This document shows, in pieces, positions 7,801-13,722 of a stretch of 48,987 nt of DNA. Position 1 is the stretch's first letter; each line of letters starts with the position of its first letter. Origin of the DNA: Paracoccaceae bacterium (GTDB lineage Bacteria; Pseudomonadota; Alphaproteobacteria; Rhodobacterales; Rhodobacteraceae); NCBI GenBank assembly GCA_007134865.1, contig SLJW01000069.1:1-48987 (forward strand), read 5' to 3'. The position numbers and the translations under genes are program-made. Below the pieces are notes generated by a model. That model was not told where the DNA came from. It saw only the letters and a program-made list of their open reading frames with translations, and did no database searches.

Positions 7801-10048
7801 CCTCGAATTGCATAACTCCGGCCAGTGTCGCCGCTGCGAACTCGCCTACCGAATGGCCGATCATCGCGCTGGGTCGAACCCCGCGCGCCAGCCAGACCTG
7901 CGCCGTGGCAACCTGCGTCAGATAGAGCGCGGGCTGCGTCAGCCGCGTGTCGCGCAAGGCGCGGGCGGCCTCGGCATCGCCGACTTCGCCAAAGCAGAGC
8001 AACTGGTTGATATTGAGCCCCAGCAGCGGCTCCAGCACCGCAGCCCCTCGATCGATCCAATCGCGAAACACAGGGTCGGAGGCGTAGAGCCCGCTGCCCA
8101 TGCCCGGATATTGCGACCCCTGACCGGGAAACATGAAGACGACCGGGGGCGCATCATCCGGCGCCCGGGTCAGCTTGCCCAGAGGCTTGCGCAAGGCCGT
8201 GATCGCCTCTGCTGCTGTGGTGCAGGCGACGGCACTGCGCAACGCAAATGCGGGCCGCCCCGCTTGCAGGGTGAAAGCGAGATCAGAGAGAGAGGGCGCC
8301 TTGGCGTCAATGAATGCCGCCAGATCGGCGCGCATCTGCACCAGCGCCTCGGGGGTCTTGGCGGCAAGTGGTAGGATGATCGGTCCCTCCGAGCCTTGCA
8401 CCTCGGGCAAAGGGGGGGCTTCCTCCAGAATGACATGCACATTGGTGCCGCCCACCCCGAAAGAGCTGACCCCCGCGCGGCGCGGTGCGTCAGAGTCCGG
8501 CCATGGCGAGAGTTCTTTTGCAATGCGGAACGGGCTGGCATTGAAGTCGAAATTCGGATTGGGCGCGCGGAAATTGGCGACCGGCGGGATAGTGGCATTC
8601 CGGAGCATCAGCGCAGTCTTGATCACACTCACCACACCGGCGGCAGCATCCAGATGCCCGATATTGCCCTTGACCGAACCGATAGCGATGGAACCGGCAT
8701 CACTGTGCTCGCCAAAGACCTGCGCCAGCCCTGTCAGTTCGACCGGATCGCCCAGTGGCGTCGCCGTGCCATGGCACTCAACATAGCCGATGCTTGACGG
8801 TTCAATCGCGGCATCTTCCAGTGCCGCGCGGATGGCCCCGGCCTGACCGTTCACCGATGGCGCGGTATAGGCGATCTTGTCCGAGCCGTCATTGTTCATA
8901 CCAACCCCGCGGATCACGGCAATCACCGGATCACCATCGCGGAGGGCGGCCTGCAACGGCTTGAGCAGCACCACGCCCGCGCCATGGCCGAACACGGTCC
9001 CGTTGGCAGCGGCATCGAAGGGGCGGCAGACACCATCGCCCGAGACCATGCCGCCTTCCATCGCAATATAGCCCCGCCGCTGCGGGAACGTGATCGAGAC
9101 ACCGCCCGCCAGTGCCATGTCACTCGCGCCCGAGCGCAGGCTCTCGCAGGCTTGCGCGATGGCGGTGAGCGAGGTCGAACACGCGGTCTGCACGGTCAGC
9201 GCAGGCCCCTTGAGGTTGAGCTTGAAGGCCACCCGCGTCGCCAGACTATCCACCCATGAGCCGGTGAGTTCGGCATAATTTCCGACCTGGAAATTCGAAG
9301 TGAAATCCTCGACCTTCGTGCGATCGGCAAAGACATTGTGCAGCGCATAGGTATTGGCCGACTGCCCGGCAAAAACCCCCACCCGCCCCTTGGTCTCCAA
9401 CGGGTTGTGGCCCGCGCGTTCCAGCGCCTCATAGCAGAGTTCCAGAAACAGGCGATGCTGCGGGTCCATCACCGCCGCCTCGCGCGGCAGGATGCCGAAG
9501 AACTTGGCATCGAACTTGTCGGCATCATCCAGAAACGGGCGCACAGGCACATAGTTCTCGGAGGTGCGCTCGTCATCGGAGAACGAATCCTCCAACTCGG
9601 CATGAACAAAGCGCCGGATCAGATTCCGGCCTTCGCAGATCGACTCCCAGAATGCGTCCATCGAGGCGGCCCCTGGAAAGCGTCCTGCCATGCCGATGAT
9701 GGCAATCGCATCGTCGGGTAGCGTTTTCTCCGCAACTTCTTCCGGTGCATGCGACGGGTCACCCAGACTGCCGCCCGTTGCCATACTCTGTTGTGAGATC
9801 AGCGCGGCAAGACTGCGCGCCAGATCATGCAGGCGCGGGGTTTCGAGTAACGTTGTTACATCGACCTGAAACCCAAGGCATTGCGACAGCCGCTTCTGCG
9901 CGCGTAACAATTGCAGCGATGTGCCGCCAAGCTCGAAGAAGGTCACATTGCCGGTGGGCAACTCGCAACCAATAACCTCGGCCCAGATTCGCGCGATCTG
10001 GCGCCGGAGGGCTCTTGGCTCGGAAGTGCTGGCGGTTTTATCACTCAT
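1838..10048 (-). CDS. Hybrid PKS-NRPS with integrated aminotransferase (CP-KS-AT-ACP-AMT-C-A-PCP)
   Basis: The start is ATG 10048, with GAGGA six bases upstream (2736 residues). Domains in order: carrier (about 10-85, Ser44 in GGTS); ketosynthase (about 111-543; Cys290 in TACSTSL, His426, His465); acyltransferase (about 635-930; Ser733 in GHSVGE, HAFH at 829-832, the usual malonyl-CoA signature); ACP (about 1025-1100, Ser1060 in LGFDSL); Pro/Ala linker; PLP class-III aminotransferase (about 1235-1660, Lys1499 in TYGKIVGGG); condensation (about 1685-2110, HHIICDG); adenylation (about 2135-2620); PCP (about 2640-2710, Ser2673 in LGADSL). There is no KR, DH, ER or thioesterase. The ACP-AMT pair resembles that of mycosubtilin/iturin and microcystin synthases, where a beta-keto thioester becomes a beta-amino one. 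The A-domain pocket reads D-I-L-Q-L-G-M-I-W-K, one residue from the glycine code as I know it. The first carrier has no loading domain, so its starter arrives in trans. The final PCP must hand its chain to another protein, most simply the C-PCP-TE at 19174-21681. Confidence 0.95.
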   Translation of the reverse strand: MSDKTASTSEPRALRRQIARIWAEVIGCELPTGNVTFFELGGTSLQLLRAQKRLSQCLGFQVDVTTLLETPRLHDLARSLAALISQQSMATGGSLGDPSHAPEEVAEKTLPDDAIAIIGMAGRFPGAASMDAFWESICEGRNLIRRFVHAELEDSFSDDERTSENYVPVRPFLDDADKFDAKFFGILPREAAVMDPQHRLFLELCYEALERAGHNPLETKGRVGVFAGQSANTYALHNVFADRTKVEDFTSNFQVGNYAELTGSWVDSLATRVAFKLNLKGPALTVQTACSTSLTAIAQACESLRSGASDMALAGGVSITFPQRRGYIAMEGGMVSGDGVCRPFDAAANGTVFGHGAGVVLLKPLQAALRDGDPVIAVIRGVGMNNDGSDKIAYTAPSVNGQAGAIRAALEDAAIEPSSIGYVECHGTATPLGDPVELTGLAQVFGEHSDAGSIAIGSVKGNIGHLDAAAGVVSVIKTALMLRNATIPPVANFRAPNPNFDFNASPFRIAKELSPWPDSDAPRRAGVSSFGVGGTNVHVILEEAPPLPEVQGSEGPIILPLAAKTPEALVQMRADLAAFIDAKAPSLSDLAFTLQAGRPAFALRSAVACTTAAEAITALRKPLGKLTRAPDDAPPVVFMFPGQGSQYPGMGSGLYASDPVFRDWIDRGAAVLEPLLGLNINQLLCFGEVGDAEAARALRDTRLTQPALYLTQVATAQVWLARGVRPSAMIGHSVGEFAAATLAGVMQFEAGLKIIAARGRLMQDQPEGAMLSVRASVDDITPLIDDSVEIAARNAPKLCVLAGPQEAIDQMAAKLQAQDIPCAPLHTSHAFHSRMMDPVTEPLMAENRKHELRAPQIPYVSCVSGDWITPEQACDPEYWARQARETVAFETGLRTLAGEDKPVFLEVGAGRTLAAFAGQALARDSHAGIFTSLPDHQREIADEVALCAAAGGLWSAGVSLDWSLWRRGEARRIAAPSYPFERQRHWVDPPPSVRRAGTRPATESPHSITDTGPIMPQPTPQENRQQRLATELCALLSDLSGEEIGTGEASASFLELGFDSLFLGQVSQRLNRDYKLQISFRQLLSDFPTIDALAAHLDQSLPAEPAPAPAPVQPQAQTAKITAPVPTQVPTAPSGAATRVEGVIQQQLQAMQALFSEQLRALSGGSTVGAAPVTSPAPALAGSAPAPSTAAHAPTSAIKEPVSYTIGRGMSGGTAELTSEQLAFARDLADRYARKYAGSKALTAQYRDALADPRTATGFRDEWKEMVFPIVAQRSKGARIWDVDGNEFLDIVSGFGQTAFGHSPDFVIEAVQAQMERGFAIGPQADLAGSVAAHFAAFTGHERVTFCNTGSEAVMAAMRVARSVTGRDRVVVFSNDYHGQFDEVLVKGSARSGTTAALPIAPGIPRSALSNMSVLPYGAPESLDWIRANLDDIAAIVIEPVQSRHPEHRPVEFVRELRALADQGGAALVIDEVVTGFRVHKRGMQGVWGIRADMATYGKIVGGGMPIGVLAGDARFMNALDGGLWNYGDASRPESPPTFFAGTFVRHPLVLAAVDATLKHMDAQGDDLWTRTAQRTEALVAEFDAMFDRRGLPRLISGYSSWFTFNLVQHAPSAALFYPLLRLAGVHVQEGYNGYMTTTHSDADFVRIGKVIEDSVDQLQSVGILAGDRAEPAAARPSQTQVTLPQRVPLTHEQQEIWMTAQMGDLASTSFNEGTLLRLRGRLDRDALSRSLDTLIARHDALRLVFARDGSSFDVTAPFALDLPLHDVSSAPDPEAALEEIADAEARLPFDLVNGPVIRAHLVRLAEEDHCLILNAHHIICDGWSYNVLLEEMGAIYSALVGGHAPDLPAAPSFAAHALARAQAAPSDKVEAYWRQQFGSIPDLPELPVDRPRGGRRSFTGATYSTHLDAARLKAFRAAGAKQGCTLFTTLFAGLHMVLGKLSGANDLVIGVPTGGQALLESTELVGHCVKFLPIRASFAPDAPASQHLAHIRDQVLAAFDHQDTTYGALVQSLDIDRSINRLPLTEVQFNLEKLADGLRMDGLEVTAAPNRKTAVNFDLFFNVIESRDGLRFDVDYNSDLFDEATIARWIAHLDTLLQAIAEDSERSVQDLPLLNLHEAHALETHWNATGVDYPAVTLTELLREAATRHGDTPALEAQDACLTHAELDAQSDAMAAKIQRRLPEPGARVAVALDRTCAMVVALMGILKAGHTYVPLDPKQPEDRLKLILETAQCAAIIHDGDTPPAYATALGVPGIDTGLDGDFVRPVQHDVSPDAAAYVIFTSGSTGTPKGVEIPHRAVVNFLTSMAKAPGFDASDSILAVTTISFDIAVLEIFLPLVTGGRSVLARSEDVIDAFRLVERLEQGDITILQATPTMWQMLLEAGLKPKTGLKMLIGGEPLPADLAQQLTAGGAELWNMYGPTETTIWSATHRIEPVAQRITIGYPIANTSLQVLSEADKLVPVGVIGELNIGGDGLALGYFGRPDLTETAFRDVALSGGVERLYKTGDLARRLADGTIEVLGRSDSQIKLRGFRIELGDVEAALRGLAEVDKAAVALRKGHDGSPQLVGYVVPSAGAQPTPAALMRALQEKLPAYMVPGAWVMMEKLPQTLNGKLDRKALPTPQQQKAAVALVSSVAPQTPLEQRIADIWRDVLGLEDISTHETLFALGADSLKVFRIASRMLADGLDLDARDLLQHPTIRELAAHAAQRSVKPRAKPVRPSLKDFRRGARRVSS

Positions 10049-10100
10049 GAACCATCCTCGAACCACGCAATGCCCGGATACGGCCCATCTGCAGACCGAA

Positions 10101-10195
10101 GCATGCGCTTATCACCCTGCGGCATGAACCGTGCTTCGAGGCGAAAAGATGGCACCGCGGCTTGAACTGACAACGCATGCGTGAAATTGCATGCG
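10101..10195. promoter_or_regulatory. Three GCATGCG copies upstream of the PKS-NRPS gene
   Basis: The 221-base gap between the Wzy-like gene and the PKS-NRPS start contains GCATGCG at 10101-10107, 10175-10181 and 10189-10195. The middle copy lies inside a perfect palindrome, ACGCATGCGT (10173-10182). Three copies of a 7-mer in 95 bases is more than expected by chance. They could be protein-binding sites controlling the large gene separately from the glycan genes upstream. No bound regulator is known to me, and no clear -35/-10 pair was found. Confidence 0.25.
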
Positions 10196-10269
10196 CACCG
10201 ATTGGAATTGTGCAAGTCTTTCGCATAATCGAGCAGATCACGGGCGATTGTTTCAACTCTTGCTCCTGA

Positions 10270-11706
10270 TCAATGAACCAAGCCTCTTTGCAGCGCGGCG
10301 TCTTCTGACAATTCCCGTTCAATCGTCCGTCGGCTCGCGCTCATGGCGCGCTCGCGTGCGATCGAGGCGATGGCGCAGGTTGCCATAAGAAAGACAGTCG
10401 GGTCCGGAACCGTCATGCTCAGGAACATCGCCGTCAGTTGGGCCAGCGCTGCAAGCTGGGCACTGGCATAGACGCGGCGGAGGTTTGGGTCGGCGATCTG
10501 ATAGGCGGGTCGTCCAATCGTCAGCCACAGGAACAGCAGAAAGGCGAGCGTCCCCGGCAGGCCGAAACTGCCCAGAAAAACCGGTAGCATTCCGTTTGAC
10601 CGCAAGGACCCGGCCCCCGCGCCCAAACCCCAGGTGCTGGAAAAAGCGTTCATCCCCGCCGCACTCCAGGCGGACCGCTCGACCCCGGAGAGCGAGTCGA
10701 GCTTGGAGAAGAACAGCCGGTCCAGCAGGTCAATCAGGATTTCCAGAACCGGGGTGGCGCCGATGACCGCAATCGTCGCTGCAAGTCCTGTCGAGAAGCC
10801 TATGATCTTGATCAGACTATGCCGCCGCCGGCTCTTCTTCAGAATGCCAATGAAGGCCTTCAGCGCAAAAACCCCAACCACGATGCCGAGCGCGGCAAAA
10901 CCGGTGGACGAATAGGAGAGGATAACAAAAACGGCGCTGAATGCGGCCAGCAGAAAGTCGCGCCAGCGGTAGCTATATCCCCAAGCCTGCGCAAAATACG
11001 CAAAGAACGCTGCCGAGGCCGCACCAAAGGGGGCCGGCTCGGCAAACCCGCCTATGGCGCGTCGAAATCCGCCCATGGTCTGCTGATCGTGCAGCGTATA
11101 GGTCGCGGTCTGGAACCAGGAGAGAATCGTATCCAGTTCCAAGAGGTTCAGGGTCGCGAGCACGATGTTGATCGTGGCCGCAACTGCAAGCAGGCGTTCG
11201 CCTGCAATCGCTCCGTTGCGTCGCAGCCAGCCGCAGAAGGCGACGAAGAAGCCGAAGCCGATGAGGATGTAGAAGGATTGCGACAGGTTCGAGTTCGATG
11301 GGCCGACCGGTGCAACGACAGACGGGAAGTTTGGATCAATGCGGATCCCGGTCGCATTGCGTCCAATCGGCACTACCAGGAACGAGCCCTGAAACAGACG
11401 CGGCAAGACCAATGCCGAGAAGACCGCATAAACCGCAAAGAGCGCCAGTGCGATGGTGGCGAAATTCACCTCGACACGGCTGAGTGCGGGGCTTGTCAGA
11501 GTGCGGGCCGCTGCAAGCCCGGCTGCGAGCGCCGCGAAAAGCACGGCGGCCGTGATGGACAGGTCACCGAGGGCAGGCAGTTGGACGACAGCGAACATGC
11601 CGAAGGGGAGCATCGCCAGCGTCATCAGATAGGGACCCGAGCGCAGACGCAGCACGGCATAGAGCCACAAGGCCAGAATGGCGAAACTCGCAGGGAAAAG
11701 AACCAT
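10270..11706 (-). CDS. Wzy/O-antigen-ligase-type polysaccharide polymerase or ligase
   Basis: This 478-residue polytopic membrane protein has roughly 10-12 hydrophobic segments spread over its length. A long soluble loop lies between about residues 100 and 150, and the C-terminus is charged. A YSSTG motif in a central transmembrane segment, and a later loop with SGVERSAW and GLGAGAGSLRSNG, match the general pattern of the Wzy/WaaL superfamily. These enzymes join undecaprenyl-linked glycan repeats or transfer a glycan to an acceptor at the periplasmic face. The start ATG has GGAG nine bases upstream. The gene follows the phosphopantetheinyl transferase after 77 bases and precedes the PKS-NRPS by 221 bases, all leftward. 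Sequence alone does not separate polymerase from ligase, nor exclude transfer of a non-sugar group. Confidence 0.85.
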   Translation of the reverse strand: MVLFPASFAILALWLYAVLRLRSGPYLMTLAMLPFGMFAVVQLPALGDLSITAAVLFAALAAGLAAARTLTSPALSRVEVNFATIALALFAVYAVFSALVLPRLFQGSFLVVPIGRNATGIRIDPNFPSVVAPVGPSNSNLSQSFYILIGFGFFVAFCGWLRRNGAIAGERLLAVAATINIVLATLNLLELDTILSWFQTATYTLHDQQTMGGFRRAIGGFAEPAPFGAASAAFFAYFAQAWGYSYRWRDFLLAAFSAVFVILSYSSTGFAALGIVVGVFALKAFIGILKKSRRRHSLIKIIGFSTGLAATIAVIGATPVLEILIDLLDRLFFSKLDSLSGVERSAWSAAGMNAFSSTWGLGAGAGSLRSNGMLPVFLGSFGLPGTLAFLLFLWLTIGRPAYQIADPNLRRVYASAQLAALAQLTAMFLSMTVPDPTVFLMATCAIASIARERAMSASRRTIERELSEDAALQRGLVH

Positions 11707-11783
11707 GCTGTTCTACGTCTCCAGTTACTCCCGAAACCCTAATCTCTCATTGTGACCTGACTAAGGTCGGCCCCGTCACACCG

Positions 11784-12503
11784 TCAAATCGGGCAGGCGA
11801 GGGTTTGATCGTTGCGGTGTCTCGGATGCAGGTAAATATGCCTGCGCAGACATGTCGGGGCCGCTGTGTGCACTGCAATGGCACCGGTAAGTTCCCTGCC
11901 AAGGTCCAGATCAAGCAATCTCCACTGCGCTGGGTCGTCACTGGCGTCTTCGATCCGGGTGATCCGCGCCGCCGGACCTGGGTCAAGTGTCACATCAAAA
12001 CTGTCAAGCGCCCGCGCGAGACCACTGCCGCAAGCCTTCAGGTAAGCCTCCTTCCGTGTCCAGCCGCGATAGAACGCCGCGATCCGATCCGAACCGACAT
12101 GCCGCTGCAAGTCGCGTTGCTCCTGCGCTGAGAAGACCATCTCGGCAAGCACCTCCTCGACAGGGCGATGCCATTCGATATCTATCCCGACCGCAGGGCC
12201 GGAGCTGATCACTAGCGCTGCCCAGCCGTCACTATGGCTCAGATTGAAGTGCGGTCCATCGCGCAGCACGGGTTTGCCGTGCGGGAGATACTGGAAGACC
12301 AGCTCTGCAGGTTGCTTGCCAAGCCGCGCCGCCAGTATCTCGCGCATCATTCCGCGTGCGACGATGAAGCGATTGCGGTCGCGCGCTAACACAAACCGGT
12401 CTGCGCGCATCTGCTCGTCAGGCGACAGGTGCGCCGCATAACCGGCGCGCCGCCTATCATCGACATCAAGCGGCCAGTCCCAGAGATCAAGCTGAGTGGT
12501 CAT
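11784..12503 (-). CDS. Sfp-type 4'-phosphopantetheinyl transferase
   Basis: This 239-residue protein transfers the phosphopantetheine arm of CoA onto the active-site serine of carrier domains, converting apo to holo carriers. Both diagnostic motifs are present: GIDIEW in the middle, and WTRKEAYLKACGSGL (the WxxKEAxxK signature with Mg-binding Asp/Glu). The upstream FNLSHSDG segment is also typical. Length fits the two-fold Sfp/Gsp type rather than the short AcpS type. Its ATG lies inside the end of the upstream GT4 gene (17-base overlap), so the two are probably translationally coupled. Its natural clients are the four carrier domains of the PKS-NRPS and C-PCP-TE proteins in this island. Confidence 0.93.
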   Translation of the reverse strand: MTTQLDLWDWPLDVDDRRRAGYAAHLSPDEQMRADRFVLARDRNRFIVARGMMREILAARLGKQPAELVFQYLPHGKPVLRDGPHFNLSHSDGWAALVISSGPAVGIDIEWHRPVEEVLAEMVFSAQEQRDLQRHVGSDRIAAFYRGWTRKEAYLKACGSGLARALDSFDVTLDPGPAARITRIEDASDDPAQWRLLDLDLGRELTGAIAVHTAAPTCLRRHIYLHPRHRNDQTLACPI

Positions 12504-13722
12504 GGTGCATCTGCTGCTGTTTGTTCAGGACAGGTTCATCCCATTCGTTTGCAGCGGCGATGCTTTCGTCTTGCCCGGGCGCAGGGCCGTCCCGATGCCG
12601 CGCGGCCAGTGCTCTCTGAACCACTTGCGCGAACTCGGCGCGAAAGCGTTCAGCCGAGAAACCTTGCGCGTGTTGCGCGATACGGGCGGCATCGAACTGA
12701 TCCGCGCGGTTTTCAAAAGCGTGGACGGCCTGTGCTAGACTTTGGGCATCCTGTTGGTCGAAAAAGCATCCCGTCACGCCGTCCACCACGCTGTCGAGCG
12801 CACCGCCGCGCCCCAGCGCGATCACTGGCGTGCCGCATGCCATCGCCTCGATCGGGACGATGCCGAAATCTTCTTCGCCTGGAAACACCAGCGCGCGCGC
12901 GTTCTGATAGATGCCCGGCAGGTCGGCGAAAGGAACGCGGCCCAGCATCTTCACATTTGGCGGCAGGTTCCGGCTCAGCGCTGTCCGTTCCTCGCCATCA
13001 CCGACGATCACCAAGGGTTTGCCCAGCTTGCGGAAAGCCTCGATGACGATATCCGCCCGTTTGTAGCGCACCAGTTCTGACACAAAGAGGTAATAGTCGC
13101 GCGCCAGCGCGCCCTCGGCCAGTCCATAGGCATCCAGATCGACAGGCGGGTGCACCACCTCGGCAGAGCGGTTGTAATAACGCTGCACACGGCCGGCCAC
13201 GAAATGGGAATTGGCGACAAATCTGTCCACCCGTGCAGCGGTCGTCACATCCCATTGCCGCAGCCGGTGCGCGAGCCGCGAGAAATAGGCGCGGCCAAGC
13301 CTGCCCAGCTTTGCGGCATAATCGGGATAATGGTCCCAGATATACCGCATCGGGGTATGCACATAGCACACATGGACACTACCTGGCGGGGCGATCACCC
13401 CTTTCGCCGGGCCACTCTCTGACGAGATCACCAGATCATAGCCGCGCAGATCAAACTCCTCGAGCGCGCGGGGCATCAGGCCGAGGTATTTCTGATAATG
13501 CCGCCGCGCTCCCGGTAGCCGCCCGATGAAACTCTCGTTGATGCGATGGGCTGCGATGGTTGGCGATATACTGGCCGGGTCGCAGACATGGGTGAAGATG
13601 TCGGCTTGCGGGAAAATCCGCAGGATTTCCTCCAGAACCTTCTCGCCGCCCCGCATGCCGACCAGCCAGTAATGGATGACCGCAACGCGCAGCCCGGCGA
13701 AGGCGGGGTCAGTATCCAGCAT
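12487..13722 (-). CDS. Glycosyltransferase family 4 (WbaZ/mannosyltransferase-like)
   Basis: This 411-residue GT-B protein has an N-terminal half with HYWLVGMRGGEKVLEE and YVHTPMRYIWDHY. The latter motif is typical of the WbaZ-like GT4 mannosyltransferases of surface-polysaccharide clusters. The C-terminal nucleotide-sugar half shows ELVRYKRADIVIEAF and the EX7E motif in PGEEDFGIVPIEA. It should add a sugar to a lipid-linked repeat unit at the inner face of the cytoplasmic membrane; the donor sugar cannot be read from sequence. I start at ATG 13722, which overlaps the stop of the Wzc-type gene by 14 bases, not at the upstream in-frame ATG 13752. The C-terminal tail is Gln/His-rich and probably non-essential. 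Confidence 0.9.
   Translation of the reverse strand: MLDTDPAFAGLRVAVIHYWLVGMRGGEKVLEEILRIFPQADIFTHVCDPASISPTIAAHRINESFIGRLPGARRHYQKYLGLMPRALEEFDLRGYDLVISSESGPAKGVIAPPGSVHVCYVHTPMRYIWDHYPDYAAKLGRLGRAYFSRLAHRLRQWDVTTAARVDRFVANSHFVAGRVQRYYNRSAEVVHPPVDLDAYGLAEGALARDYYLFVSELVRYKRADIVIEAFRKLGKPLVIVGDGEERTALSRNLPPNVKMLGRVPFADLPGIYQNARALVFPGEEDFGIVPIEAMACGTPVIALGRGGALDSVVDGVTGCFFDQQDAQSLAQAVHAFENRADQFDAARIAQHAQGFSAERFRAEFAQVVQRALAARHRDGPAPGQDESIAAANEWDEPVLNKQQQMHHDHSA

Noticed and set aside
7031-8374. Long plus-strand frame (about 447 codons) antisense to the KS/AT region
   Set aside because: It is the complement of well-supported PKS coding sequence; translation is Arg/Gly/His-rich with no domain.
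10819-11742. Plus-strand frame antisense to the Wzy-like gene
   Set aside because: Shadow frame rich in Arg, Gly and Gln; the opposite strand encodes a coherent membrane protein.
11754-11768. Inverted repeat GACCT-GACTA-AGGTC between PPTase and Wzy-like genes
   Set aside because: Short five-base arms, expected by chance, with no T-run or clear promoter context.
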